Origin: an uncultured Pseudomonadales bacterium
Lineage (GTDB): Bacteria > Pseudomonadota > Gammaproteobacteria > Pseudomonadales > Azotimanducaceae
Direction of reading: 5' to 3'
Length of the DNA stretch: 64,000 nucleotides
Assembly (NCBI GenBank): GCA_958296025.1
Contig: OY282430.1
Span: 1,054,001-1,118,000, forward strand
Part shown: one piece after another, positions 1 to 9,213 of the stretch
Layout: each line of letters opens with the position of its first letter
Position numbering within the stretch: the stretch's first letter is position 1
Translations under genes and position numbers: made by a program
The notes under the pieces: model-generated
Told to the model about the DNA's origin: nothing
The model's database searches: none
What the model saw: the letters and a program-made list of their open reading frames with translations, nothing else

Positions 1-893
1 AGTTGCCGGCGCCGGTGGCCAGCGAACTGCGGGCCAGTGTGGAGGCGCTGATTCAGAGCATTGAAGTCAACGACGACAACAGCCGTTTCGACGGCCTCAA
101 AAGGGCCCTGCAGGAGCTGGCGAGGGGGCCGTCGCAGCAGCTGCAGCTGTGGCAGCGTGGCGTGGTGGCCAACTTGGTTGAGGAAATCGACTGGCTGCGC
201 CGGGCGTTGCAGGTGTCCCCGGTGACGGTGGAAGAGGTGCCGGCCCAGGTTCGCGGCCGCTTCACTGGCGCAAATGGCGAGGGGTTGAGCATTGTTCTGC
301 CCAAGGGGGAAGTCGCCGATGTGGATGCCATGACCCGCTTCATCCAGGATGTGCGAGCCATTGCGCCGACGGCGACCGGCCGCCCGGTTCTGGAGTGGGG
401 AATTGGCGGCGTGGTGGTGTCGGCCTTTCAGCAAGCCTTGGCCTTCGCCTTGGTGTCCATCGGCTGCGTCCTGCTGCTGATGTTTCAGAGCCTACGTTAC
501 GCCTTGCTGGTGGTCGTGCCCCTGGTCTTGGCGGTGGCCTTCACCTTGGCGCTCGGCGTATTGCTCGATATGCCGCTGAACATGGCCAACATTCTGGTGA
601 TGCCTTTGATCTTCGGCCTTGGCGTCGATAACGGCGTGCATGTGGTGGACCGCTACCGGGGCGAGGGCGGCGTGTCCCACCTGATGTACTCCAGTACGCC
701 GCGGGCGGTGGTGCTGAGCGCCCTGACCACCGTGGGCGCGTTCTCGGCCCTGTCCCTTTCGCCCCATGCCGGCACGGCGTCCATCGGCCTGCTGTTGGCC
801 ATCGCCGTATCCCTGCTGTTGGTGTTCACCGTCTTCCTGTTGCCGGTGCTTCTGTCCTGGTTGTCCCATCCGGTCCACGAGCGGCGCGGATGA
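1..893 (+). CDS. MMPL/RND-family transporter, C-terminal part (5' end outside window)
   Basis: The visible 297 codons are the C-terminal half of an RND/MMPL exporter of the inner membrane. A soluble stretch (about residues 1-125) is followed by five hydrophobic segments. The fourth-to-sixth helix region carries the family pattern PLIFGLGVDNGVHVVDRY, with the small-residue/Asp signature of MMPL proteins, then TPRAVVLSALTTVGAF and a final hydrophobic hairpin. The pattern closely resembles HpnN-type hopanoid exporters, which is knowledge of the family; hopanoid cargo is inferred and no hpn genes are visible. The true start lies before base 1. Its TGA overlaps the ATG of the next gene (ATGA), so the two are probably translated together. 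Confidence 0.85.
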   Translation, partial: LPAPVASELRASVEALIQSIEVNDDNSRFDGLKRALQELARGPSQQLQLWQRGVVANLVEEIDWLRRALQVSPVTVEEVPAQVRGRFTGANGEGLSIVLPKGEVADVDAMTRFIQDVRAIAPTATGRPVLEWGIGGVVVSAFQQALAFALVSIGCVLLLMFQSLRYALLVVVPLVLAVAFTLALGVLLDMPLNMANILVMPLIFGLGVDNGVHVVDRYRGEGGVSHLMYSSTPRAVVLSALTTVGAFSALSLSPHAGTASIGLLLAIAVSLLLVFTVFLLPVLLSWLSHPVHERRG

Positions 894-2782
894 GAGGCTT
901 TTGGCTGCGCTTCGCCATCCTCTGCATGGCGTTGTGGTTCGGCTTGCGGCTGGTGTTGGCGCTGCTGCTGCCCGAGGTGCCGCTAGGCGAGCGGTTGGTC
1001 GCCATCGCCTACGGTTTCAGCGGCGATTTGCAGGCCTTGGCGCTGGTTTGCGGACTGTTGGCCCTAGGCTTTCTGACCGGGCGCCGCTTCGCCGTCTTTT
1101 GGCTGGCGCTGACCGCCGCGGCGGTCGCTGTCGTGTTCATCGCCGAAGTGCTGCATTGGGGGGAGTTTCAAACCCGGCTCGGACGTTTGGCCATTCAGTA
1201 CGTCCGCTATGTTCGGGAGGTGTTGGCATTCGTTGATGAACAGGTTTACCTGACCTACTTGCTGCTGCCCTTCGCAGCCTTGGCTTGGTTCGTCGGTCGT
1301 CGCCTGGCGCGTTGGCTACCCGAAGGGTTCACCCGCTCACAACGCCTCGCCTGCGTCGGTTGGGTTGCCGCAGCCGTTACCGTATTGGTTTTCGGCCGTT
1401 CCGTCGCCCCCACCGAACCCTTACGTCCCCTCAACCAGCTGGCCAGCAACGGCTACTTGGAAATGCTGCGGGCGCTGCGCATCGACTTGTCGCAATGGCA
1501 GGGACTCTATTGGGCGCCGTCCGCGTTCGCGCCTGCGGACTTGGCGCTGATCCCCAATAAGCCCCCTACCGAGGCGGGTGCGCGAACCCTTTTGGACCGG
1601 CCCTTGGCCTTGGCGGCGGACGCAAATGTCCTGCCGAGGCCCCCGGCGGACCTGCACCCCCGCGCTCCATCCGCATCCTTCAAGCACTTGCTTTTGGTGA
1701 TAGAGGAGTCCTTTGGCGGTAAGTATTGGCGGGATTTGCATCTGCGCACGAAGTACATGCCCGAAATGCAGGCCATTGCCGCCGCCGGCGTCGCTTTCGA
1801 CGGCGTCCACTCCACCGGAAGCCGCACCGTACGGGGGCTGGAGGCCCTTTTCAACAGCTATCCGCCGTTGCCGGGCGTCGGCCTACCGAGGGATGAAGAC
1901 CTGAGCAAGCTGCCATCCCTGCCTCGGGCCTTGGCCGCCGCCGGCTTTCACCCCATCTTTGTCTATGGCGGCTGGCCGGGCTTTACCAACCTATTCGACT
2001 ACTGGCGCAGCATCGGCTTTCAGGAGATGCTTGAGCGGGAGGATTTCGCCGAGCGCAAGGCGCAATTGCTGCAACGCGAGAATTGTCGGGACTGTTGGTT
2101 CGAGACCAGTTGGGGCGTGGCCGACGAGTTCCTGTTCGACCGGGTGCTGAAGGAGATGGACCGCCAGACCGACCTCCACGAACGGGTCTTTCTCGCCACC
2201 CTGACGGTCAGCAACCACCTGCCGTTCGACATCCCCGCCGGCCGCATCCCCTTCCCCAGCGACCAGCGGCGCCCGGAATACGCCATCGCTTACGCGGACT
2301 GGGCACTCGGCCGCTTCATCCGCCAAGCCAACCGGCGCCCCTGGCTGCGGGACACCCTCATCGTCGTCGTCGCCGATCACGGTCCCGACGTGCCCGGCGC
2401 GGCGCTGCTGCCGGCGGACAACTTTCGGGTGCCGATGGTCTTCTACAGCCCGGCCAACCTGACGCCCGAGGTCATCGAGCACCACGGCTCCACGCTGAGC
2501 TTGCCGGTAACCCTGCTCGATTTGCTGGCGTTGCCGACGGTCGAGTCCTTCTACGGATGGAGTCTATTGCGGGGCGAAACCCAGGTGGCGCCCGTGGAGG
2601 AGGACTACCATGTCGGCCTGCTCGGCCCCAACCATCTCACCGTGTTGGTCCGAGGCGGCGCCCCTTTCGGCTGGCGTTACGACGGTCGGCAACTGTGGCC
2701 GGACCAACCCGACATGGCTCAAGCCCGTCAAGCCGCGGCCTTGTTCGGCTATGCCCATGAACGGTTTTACGACGGTCGCTAA
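890..2782 (+). CDS. LTA synthase / phosphoglycerol-transferase family membrane enzyme (sulfatase fold)
   Basis: A 630-residue protein with about five N-terminal membrane helices (residues 1-175), a linker, and a large extracytoplasmic alkaline-phosphatase/sulfatase-like domain from about residue 264. Metal and catalytic signatures of the LtaS/MdoB/OpgB family are visible: VIEESFGG near 270, a candidate nucleophilic threonine in SRTVRGLEA near 312, and VVVADHGPD near 494. Family members transfer phosphoglycerol or phosphoethanolamine to surface glycans or lipids; the substrate here cannot be read from sequence. The start overlaps the stop of the upstream MMPL exporter, suggesting a joint envelope-lipid role. 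It is intact and of usual length for the family. Confidence 0.85.
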   Translation: MRGFWLRFAILCMALWFGLRLVLALLLPEVPLGERLVAIAYGFSGDLQALALVCGLLALGFLTGRRFAVFWLALTAAAVAVVFIAEVLHWGEFQTRLGRLAIQYVRYVREVLAFVDEQVYLTYLLLPFAALAWFVGRRLARWLPEGFTRSQRLACVGWVAAAVTVLVFGRSVAPTEPLRPLNQLASNGYLEMLRALRIDLSQWQGLYWAPSAFAPADLALIPNKPPTEAGARTLLDRPLALAADANVLPRPPADLHPRAPSASFKHLLLVIEESFGGKYWRDLHLRTKYMPEMQAIAAAGVAFDGVHSTGSRTVRGLEALFNSYPPLPGVGLPRDEDLSKLPSLPRALAAAGFHPIFVYGGWPGFTNLFDYWRSIGFQEMLEREDFAERKAQLLQRENCRDCWFETSWGVADEFLFDRVLKEMDRQTDLHERVFLATLTVSNHLPFDIPAGRIPFPSDQRRPEYAIAYADWALGRFIRQANRRPWLRDTLIVVVADHGPDVPGAALLPADNFRVPMVFYSPANLTPEVIEHHGSTLSLPVTLLDLLALPTVESFYGWSLLRGETQVAPVEEDYHVGLLGPNHLTVLVRGGAPFGWRYDGRQLWPDQPDMAQARQAAALFGYAHERFYDGR

Positions 2783-2852
2783 CGCACAGAAGAGGACCCC
2801 CGGATCGACATGGGAATGACGGTGGACGAAGCTGCTTCTACGGCGGGATGGC

Positions 2853-3188
2853 TCAGGTGGCGTCGGCTACCGCGTCTTCCCGGGTGGCGTGGATGTCGAT
2901 GATCTTGTCGAAGCCGCTGACCGAGAAGATCTCCCGGATGGGTTCGGAAAGGGCGCACAGGGAAAAGCTGGCTTTGCGCTCCCGCATCAGCTTGGCGACC
3001 ACCAGCACCGCCCGCAAGCCGGCGCTACTGATGTAGGTGACGCCGCCGAAATCGACGATGACCGCCGTATCCTGTTCATTGGCGGCGGCTTTTAGCGCCT
3101 CCTGAAAATCCCGGGCGTTCAACCCGTCAATGCGGCCCCCGGGTATGGCGACCAACGCGCCTGCGACGCGGTCGGTATTCAAATTCAT
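2853..3188 (-). CDS. STAS-domain anti-sigma factor antagonist
   Basis: A 111-residue single STAS domain beginning MNLNTDRVAGALV. I chose this ATG rather than the longer open frame because a GGGGGG purine run lies just upstream and the longer extension would run into the promoter region of the opposite gene. The phosphorylation motif YISSAGLRAVL (serine acceptor, SpoIIAA/RsbV type) is present. Such proteins bind and titrate an RsbW-like kinase when dephosphorylated. It is divergent from the ATP-binding protein at 3361, sharing a 172-base intergenic region, so it may be separately controlled. A second STAS gene follows at 3812, giving the system two antagonists. Confidence 0.85.
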   Translation of the reverse strand: MNLNTDRVAGALVAIPGGRIDGLNARDFQEALKAAANEQDTAVIVDFGGVTYISSAGLRAVLVVAKLMRERKASFSLCALSEPIREIFSVSGFDKIIDIHATREDAVADAT

Positions 3189-3360
3189 GCGCTGCCCCCC
3201 AATGGTGAGATCATGTTTCGCCTGCCAGCTTCGCCTACAATAATCGAAGTCTAACCCGATTGAAGTGCAATGGCCAAGGGTTAGGAGAGAATTTTTTGCG
3301 CCGGCCGCCGTGGCGAGCTGCGTATGGCGTTGCGGCCCGTGGTTGTATAACATCGTTGCA

Positions 3361-3825
3361 ATGGGTGATTTGGCGAAACATGTTGGCGACACAGGTGTCT
3401 TGAGCATAGACTTGTCGCCGGATCTCAACGAGGCGCTCACCGTTTTGGCTGAGGTGGTGGAGCGGTTCGCTGAAGCCGAGGCCGTAGCCGGCACCGTACC
3501 GTTCAGGCTAAACCTAGTCCTTGATGAATTGGTCACCAACTGCGTGAGCTACGCCCTGCGGGACGTGCCGGAACCGCAACTGCGCCTGCGCCTGCGCCGT
3601 TGCGCGAATGTGTTGGTCGCGGAATTGGAGGACAACGGCCCGGCTTTCGATCCTTTGACGGAGGCGTCGACGCCGGACACAACCCTGGATTTGGATGAAA
3701 GGAACATCGGCGGCTTGGGCGTTTATTTCGTCAAGCAGTTCGCCGCGGATGCCGAGTACGAGTGCGTTGATGGCTTGAACCGAATCACCTTGCGCCTGAA
3801 CTTGGAGGCCGATGACAATGACTGA
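3361..3825 (+). CDS. RsbW-like ATP-binding protein (serine kinase / anti-sigma type, HATPase_c_2)
   Basis: About 154 residues from the ATG at 3361 (MGDLAKHVGD). A GHKL ATPase fold is indicated by the N-box NLVLDELVTNCVSYAL, the G1-like EDNGPAFDP and the glycine segment NIGGLGVYFVKQF. In RsbW/SpoIIAB proteins this domain phosphorylates a STAS antagonist and sequesters a partner, usually a sigma factor. No general stress sigma factor is adjacent; the output partner could be elsewhere or could be a non-sigma protein, as in BtrW or HsbR-type switches. The open frame extends upstream to 3265 but lacks the fold there. The 3' end overlaps the next STAS gene by 14 bases, so they are translationally coupled. 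Confidence 0.82.
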   Translation: MGDLAKHVGDTGVLSIDLSPDLNEALTVLAEVVERFAEAEAVAGTVPFRLNLVLDELVTNCVSYALRDVPEPQLRLRLRRCANVLVAELEDNGPAFDPLTEASTPDTTLDLDERNIGGLGVYFVKQFAADAEYECVDGLNRITLRLNLEADDND

Positions 3826-4168
3826 ACAGTCCCATCTCGCTGTCCGCGCTGAGGACAGCGACAAGGCCACGGTGCTCTGCCTGACGGGGCGCTTGGACGG
3901 CACCAACACCGCAATTCTCGAAGCGGCCGTCGCTGGACACTTGGAGGCCGGCGAAACCCTATTGCTTTTCGACTTGGAGAATCTCATCTACATCAGTAGC
4001 GCCGGCCTGCGGGTGCTGCTCATAATCGCCCGAAAAATGCAGGCGCAAAGCGGCAAGGCGTTGTTTTGCGGCTTCTCCGAGGAAATCTCGCAAGTGTTTG
4101 AGGTCAGCGGCTTCAAGGACGTGCTGTCGGTGTACCGCGGCCGTGCAGATGCCTTGGCGGCGGCCTAG
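3812..4168 (+). CDS. STAS-domain anti-sigma factor antagonist (second copy)
   Basis: A 118-residue STAS protein with motif IYISSAGLRVLLIIARKM, whose serine is the predicted phosphorylation site. It overlaps the RsbW-like gene by 14 bases and is followed 30 bases later by the receiver-phosphatase gene. This order (kinase, antagonist, phosphatase) is a standard partner-switching operon: the phosphatase removes the phosphate, and the antagonist then captures the kinase. It resembles the divergent STAS protein at 2853-3188 (shared SSAGLR core and similar C-terminal F-V-SGF-D motif) and probably arose by duplication. Confidence 0.88.
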   Translation: MTMTEQSHLAVRAEDSDKATVLCLTGRLDGTNTAILEAAVAGHLEAGETLLLFDLENLIYISSAGLRVLLIIARKMQAQSGKALFCGFSEEISQVFEVSGFKDVLSVYRGRADALAAA

Positions 4169-4198
4169 TCCCCATCCCATGAACAGAGTGCAATCCTA

Positions 4199-5374
4199 AT
4201 GAGCGCAATCCGCATCCTGATGGTTGATGACGAGCTGGATCTGGAGCTTCTGGTCCGCCAGCGCTTCCGCCGCCGCATCCGCAAGGGCGAGCTGGAGTTC
4301 ATCTTTGCCCACAACGGCAAGGAGGCCTTGGAGAAGCTGGAGGAGAATCCGGACATCCGCTTGGTGCTTTCCGACATCAACATGCCCGTCATGGACGGGC
4401 TGACCCTGCTCGGCCAGTTGGAGAACATCCATCCGGAAATTCGCGCCGTCATCATCTCCGCCTATGGGGACATGGAGAACATTCGCACGGCCATGAACCG
4501 GGGCGCCTTCGACTTCGTCACCAAGCCCATCGACTTCAACGACCTGACGATCACCATTGACAAGACCCTAAAGCACATCGACACCTTGCAGCAGGCCCTG
4601 CAAAACCGCGACCGGCTGGTCGCCCTCAAGCAGGAACTGGAGGTCGCCAGGCATGTGCAGACCTCATCGTTGCCAGAGGCCCTGCCGGAGGGGGACGACT
4701 TCGACATCGGCGCCGTGATGACGCCGGCCCGGGAGATCGGCGGGGACTTCTACGATTTCTTTTCCTTGGACGACTACCGCATCGGTTTGGTCATCGCCGA
4801 CGTCTCCGACAAGGGGGTGCCGGCGGCGCTCATCACCATGGTCACCCGGGCCTTGCTTAAGTCCGCCGCCCGTCGCCATGATTCGCCCGGCGCTTGCTTG
4901 GCGGAGGTCAACGAGTTTCTAAGCCAAGACAACGAAGCCTGCATGTTCGTCACCCTGTTCTACGGCGTCTTGGACTTCCGCAACGGCTGCCTGCGCTACT
5001 CCAACGGCGGCCACAACCCGCCTAGGCTGATCCGTGCGGACGGCGCCGTGGAAGTGCTTCAGCTCACCGGGGATCTGGCCCTTGGCGTGTTCTCCGGCCA
5101 CGAATTTCGAGAGCAGGCAATCGATCTGGCAACTGGCGATGCGCTGTTTCTCTACACGGACGGCATCACCGAGGCCTGCAATCCGGTCAATGACGAGTTC
5201 GGCGAGGGGCGTCTAGACGAACTGCTCGGCGGCGTCCCTCAGCAGTCCTCCCAAGAGATGGTGCAAAGCGCCGTACAAGCCGTGGAGGCTTTCGCCGACG
5301 GCGCCGATCAGTTCGACGACATGACCTGCCTTTCCCTGCGCCTCCAGGCCTTCCGGCCGGCGGCAGACGGCTAA
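4199..5374 (+). CDS. Response regulator with PP2C/SpoIIE phosphatase output (RsbU-like)
   Basis: A 391-residue protein. Residues 1-125 form a receiver domain: acidic pair MVDDE near residue 9, phospho-acceptor Asp in LSDINMP near 59, switch Ser in VIISAYGD, and Lys in VTKPID. A helical linker (about 130-165) precedes a SpoIIE/PP2C phosphatase domain with metal-binding motifs GGDFYDFF, VIADVSDKGVPAAL, GGHNPP and YTDGITEA. The expected job is phosphorylation-dependent dephosphorylation of the STAS antagonists encoded upstream. The histidine kinase at 6763-9066 is the obvious candidate phosphodonor, which is inferred from linkage. Confidence 0.9.
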   Translation: MSAIRILMVDDELDLELLVRQRFRRRIRKGELEFIFAHNGKEALEKLEENPDIRLVLSDINMPVMDGLTLLGQLENIHPEIRAVIISAYGDMENIRTAMNRGAFDFVTKPIDFNDLTITIDKTLKHIDTLQQALQNRDRLVALKQELEVARHVQTSSLPEALPEGDDFDIGAVMTPAREIGGDFYDFFSLDDYRIGLVIADVSDKGVPAALITMVTRALLKSAARRHDSPGACLAEVNEFLSQDNEACMFVTLFYGVLDFRNGCLRYSNGGHNPPRLIRADGAVEVLQLTGDLALGVFSGHEFREQAIDLATGDALFLYTDGITEACNPVNDEFGEGRLDELLGGVPQQSSQEMVQSAVQAVEAFADGADQFDDMTCLSLRLQAFRPAADG

Positions 5375-5428
5375 CCATCGTCGAGGGGCCCTTTGGTGCC
5401 TGTGCCGGAGGTTCTGCAAAAGCGGATC

Positions 5429-6766
5429 ATGCGCTCTGTCTGGAACAAGGGTGTCGCTTCGCCGGGTGGATGGTCAAGCACCCATCGTCGGCGCATGGGC
5501 CGGAATCTGGTCGGCTGTCTCCTCGGTTTGGGACTGTTCTGTCCTTGGGGCTTGGTTGGTGTGCAGGGGGCTGAAGCGAAATGCCCGGCAGGAGAGGGGG
5601 TCAAAGGGCAGGAGATCGCAACAGGGTGCCCGTTGCCGCAGGCGCCTGAGCGGCAGGCGTTCTTGGTGTTCGGTCAGTCCACGGCGCTCACTGGCCCAAC
5701 CAGTGAACTCGGCTTGGGCATGCGGCTTGGCCTGCAGGCAGCCTTTGACGAGGCCAACCGCAAAGGCGGCATCGCCTTTGACGAGGCCAATCCCGAAGGC
5801 GTCATCCAAGAGCGGCGGCTTTGTCTGTGCCTCGTCTCCTTGGACGACGCCTATGAACCGGAGGCCGCCATCGCCAACACCCGCGAGCTGATTGAAGATC
5901 ACCAGGTCTTGGCCTTGGTCGGCGCCGTGGGTACGCCGACCTCCTTGGCCGCCCAGCCTGTCGCCGCCGAAGCCGGGCGGCCCTACATCGCCCCTTTCAC
6001 CGGTGCCGAATTTCTGCGCGAAGCCAGCCAGCGGCCCAACGTGGTCAACATGCGCGCCTCCTACTTTCAAGAGACCACCGAGATCGTCGCCCGGCTGACC
6101 GAGGACTTGGGGCTGACCCGCATCGGCATCTTCCACCAGAACGACTCCTACGGGCGCGCCGGGCTGCAAGGGTTGCGCTTGGCCCTGAAGGCGCGCGGCC
6201 TGCCGTTGGTGGCGCAAGCGGACTATCCGCGCAACACCGAAAGCGTCAAAGTGCCGCTGTTGGACCTGCGCCGCTTTCAGCCGGAGGCGGTGGTCATCGT
6301 CGGTGCCTACAAGCCGGCCGCCACTCTAATCCGTTGGGCGCGCCGCCTCAGCTTCAACCCCTATTTCGTGAACATCTCCTTCGTTGGCAGTTCGGCCTTG
6401 GCCCGGGAGCTCGGACAGGATGGCGAAGGGGTTTACATCGCCCAGGTTGTGCCCTTTCCGGGCGACGCCGGCGTGCCGGCGGTGGCCGCTTATCAAAGCG
6501 CCTTGGCGGCGGAGGCAGTGCCCGGCTTCGTTTCCCTGGAGGGCTACTTGGCGGGCCGCTTGCTGATTGAGGGCGTGCGCCGGGCCGGGGCGGAGGTGAC
6601 GCCGGCCAGGCTGCTGCGGGCCTTGCGGCAGGCCTCCTCCATCGATCTTGGCGGCTTTGAACTCAGCTACGGGCCGGACGACAACCAAGGTTCGGACCGG
6701 GTCTATCTGACTCGGATCGACGCCAACGGCAAAGTGCAGCCCATCACCAAGATGTCGAAGCGATGA
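5429..6766 (+). CDS. Periplasmic ligand-binding protein, Leu/Ile/Val-type (Peripla_BP_6)
   Basis: An exported substrate-binding protein of the branched-chain amino-acid type I fold, about 445 residues. After a basic N-terminus there is a hydrophobic signal segment (around GCLLGLGLFCPWGLVGV), then SBP landmarks GQSTALTGPTSELGLGMRLG, LVGAVGTPTSLA, IGIFHQNDSYGRAGLQG and VSLEGYLAGRLL. The start is uncertain: ATG 5429, ATG 5495 and a TTG at 5393 are all in frame, and 5495 puts the signal peptide right at the N-terminus. No permease or ATPase gene is nearby, and its stop overlaps the histidine kinase start (ATGA). It therefore more likely acts as a sensing subunit than as a transporter part, as TorT does for TorS. 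Confidence 0.85.
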   Translation: MRSVWNKGVASPGGWSSTHRRRMGRNLVGCLLGLGLFCPWGLVGVQGAEAKCPAGEGVKGQEIATGCPLPQAPERQAFLVFGQSTALTGPTSELGLGMRLGLQAAFDEANRKGGIAFDEANPEGVIQERRLCLCLVSLDDAYEPEAAIANTRELIEDHQVLALVGAVGTPTSLAAQPVAAEAGRPYIAPFTGAEFLREASQRPNVVNMRASYFQETTEIVARLTEDLGLTRIGIFHQNDSYGRAGLQGLRLALKARGLPLVAQADYPRNTESVKVPLLDLRRFQPEAVVIVGAYKPAATLIRWARRLSFNPYFVNISFVGSSALARELGQDGEGVYIAQVVPFPGDAGVPAVAAYQSALAAEAVPGFVSLEGYLAGRLLIEGVRRAGAEVTPARLLRALRQASSIDLGGFELSYGPDDNQGSDRVYLTRIDANGKVQPITKMSKR

Positions 6767-9066
6767 GCGAACCGGGAAGTAGCGCTGCGCCCTCCCGCTC
6801 ATCGATCCAGGAGGCCCAGGCGGAGGTGCAGAAGCCCTCCGGGCGGCGTTTAGGAATTGCCCCGCAGATCTATATGGGGCTGATGGGCAGCGTAGTTGTG
6901 GTGTTGATCGCCAGTTTCGTCGCCTACTACTTTCTCAATGAGATCGTCGATTACCAGTCCCGCTTGGCGGAGCAGAGCATTCCCAACCTCAGCCGCTCCG
7001 TCGAAGTGGCGCGGCGCACCGCCAGCCTAGTCAACGGCGCGGCCCGCATGGCCGCGGCCGGCTCGGTTGAGGAGCACGAAAGGGTTTCCAAAGAGGTGTT
7101 TCAGGAAAGGGATGCGTTGCAAGCCTTGGTGGGGGAGTTGGCCGCTGGGAGGGATGTCGACAAGCTGGCTGCCTTGGTGGAGGGGTTGGCCGCCACGCCG
7201 TCTCTGGAGGCGACGGCCGCTTTGCAGGAGGTGGGGGTCGGTCGAGCGTCTCTCGAGGATTTGGCTTCCTTGTTGGCGGCCCGCTTGGACAGTTTTTGGC
7301 CGCTGTTGGAGGTGGTGCATGAATCCTCTGGGCATCGTTTGGCGATAGAGCGGTCCTTGGATCTGTTGGTCGATGAACTGGCGGAGGTGAACAAGCGAAT
7401 CGAGCGCAACATCGTCGCCGCCATGGATGATCAGGGCTTCTTTTTGGTGGAGGGGCTACGCAGCTTGGAGGACAGCCCGCGGCAATTGGCGCAGCGCGCC
7501 TCGGAATCCGAACTGGCTTACTACCGAGACCTGATCGACATCAGCCACCAAACCAGCACCGGCGGCTCCTTGCTCGGTGAGGTCCTGTCCCTTTCCGACC
7601 GGGACCTGATGGAGCCGCTGGCGGAGCGCTTTCACAGCGCCGCCCAGAACCTGCAGCGCTCCTTGACCCGCATGGCCACCCACACACCCAACGAGGCGCT
7701 GCAAATCTTGGGCAGCCGCTTGGTGGAAATCGGCGAGGGCGAGGAGGGCATCTTCGTCCTGCGACGGGAATCCTTGGCGCGGCTGGCCCAAGAGCGCGAA
7801 GCCTTGAGTGCCGGGCGGGAGGCATCCGCCGGCCTGCTGGGCGACATGGAGAAGCTGGTGGCGCAGGTGAACAGCGAAGCGGTCGACGTCAACGCGGATT
7901 CCCAGTCCGCCGCCAGAACCGGCATCGTCTTGCTGGTGGCGCTGAACCTTCTCAGCATCGGCGGCGCCTTCCTCATCGGCTGGTTGTTCGTCGGCCGCCA
8001 TTTGGTGCATCGCATGGTGGCCTTGGCCGGCGTCATGCGGGACATGGCCAGCGGCGATTTGGAAGCGCCGGTGGCCGTCTCCGGCAACGATGAAGTCACC
8101 GACATGGCCCACGCCTTGGAGGTCTTCCGCCGTTACGCCCTAGAAGTGCAGAGGCTGAACTTGGTGGAGAAGCTGGCCGAGGAGCTGGACGCCAAGAACC
8201 AAGCCTTGGAGCACACCTTGGAGCAGTTGCGCAAGGCTCAGGAGCAGATGGTCGCGGAAGAGAAGCTGGCCTCCTTGGGCCAGTTGACCGCCGGGGTGGC
8301 CCACGAGATCAAGAATCCGCTGAACTTCGTGCGCAACTTCGCGGAGCTTTCCGCGGAGTTGGTGGAGGAAATCGGTGAGATCATCGACGAGGCCAAGGAG
8401 GACGAGGACCTGGACCTGGCCGGTGAGATCGCGGATATTTTGGACGATCTCAAGGTCAATCTCAGCAAGGTGGGGGAGCACTGCGGGCGCGCCGACGGCA
8501 TCGTCCACAGCATGTTGGAGCACTCCCGGGCCTCGCCAGGGGATTGGCGGGAGACGGACCTCAACGCGCTGCTCAAGCAGTACAGGGATCTGGCCTACCA
8601 CGCCATGCGCGGCGAGAACCAGAACTTTAACGCCGCCTTGTACGAAGATCTGGACGAGCAGGTGGGCCTGATCGAAGTGGTGCCGCAGGACATGAGCCGG
8701 GCCTTCCTCAACATCCTCACCAACGCCCTCCAAGCCACGGAGGAGAAGCGGGAAAAGCAGGGCGAAGGTTATGCGCCGGAATTGCGCATCGGCAGCCGCC
8801 ACCTGGAGGACGGTGCGGAATTTTGGGTGCGGGACAATGGCCCCGGCATTCCGGAGGACCTGCGCGAGCGCATGTTCGAACCCTTTGTAACCACCAAGGA
8901 CACCGGCAAGGGCACCGGTCTAGGCCTGTCCCTGACGGTCGATATCATCACTAGGCACGGCGGTTCCGTTACGGTGGACAGCGAGGAGGGCGTCTATACG
9001 GAGATGCGCATCCGCCTGCCGCTGAAGCCGGCTGACGCCCTCAAGGAAGTCGCCCACACGGAATGA
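6763..9066 (+). CDS. Membrane sensor histidine kinase with HAMP domain
   Basis: A 767-residue kinase. A membrane helix near residues 40-65 and another near 385-410 bracket a roughly 320-residue, mainly helical periplasmic region. A HAMP domain, a coiled coil (about 465-500) and a dimerisation/H-box with AHEIKNPLNFVRNF (His near 514) follow. The ATPase domain shows N-box FLNILTNALQAT, G1 RDNGPGIP and G2 GKGTGLGLSLTV. The family variant HEIKNPLNF is complete. It is coupled to the binding protein (4-base overlap) and is the likely partner of the receiver-phosphatase upstream. The large helical periplasmic domain would suit docking of a binding protein. Confidence 0.9.
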   Translation: MSEPGSSAAPSRSSIQEAQAEVQKPSGRRLGIAPQIYMGLMGSVVVVLIASFVAYYFLNEIVDYQSRLAEQSIPNLSRSVEVARRTASLVNGAARMAAAGSVEEHERVSKEVFQERDALQALVGELAAGRDVDKLAALVEGLAATPSLEATAALQEVGVGRASLEDLASLLAARLDSFWPLLEVVHESSGHRLAIERSLDLLVDELAEVNKRIERNIVAAMDDQGFFLVEGLRSLEDSPRQLAQRASESELAYYRDLIDISHQTSTGGSLLGEVLSLSDRDLMEPLAERFHSAAQNLQRSLTRMATHTPNEALQILGSRLVEIGEGEEGIFVLRRESLARLAQEREALSAGREASAGLLGDMEKLVAQVNSEAVDVNADSQSAARTGIVLLVALNLLSIGGAFLIGWLFVGRHLVHRMVALAGVMRDMASGDLEAPVAVSGNDEVTDMAHALEVFRRYALEVQRLNLVEKLAEELDAKNQALEHTLEQLRKAQEQMVAEEKLASLGQLTAGVAHEIKNPLNFVRNFAELSAELVEEIGEIIDEAKEDEDLDLAGEIADILDDLKVNLSKVGEHCGRADGIVHSMLEHSRASPGDWRETDLNALLKQYRDLAYHAMRGENQNFNAALYEDLDEQVGLIEVVPQDMSRAFLNILTNALQATEEKREKQGEGYAPELRIGSRHLEDGAEFWVRDNGPGIPEDLRERMFEPFVTTKDTGKGTGLGLSLTVDIITRHGGSVTVDSEEGVYTEMRIRLPLKPADALKEVAHTE

Positions 9067-9213
9067 AGGGTCGCCTCGCCCCGGCTAGCGGCGTTGACGG
9101 CTGTGATAGTGTCCCGAACTGCGTGACGGAGCGGGTTGATCGGATGGCTTGCTGATCCTTGGCGGCTTCGTTGTGCGCAGGCGATGGGAGCCAAACCGGC
9201 GACGGGTGAAAAC

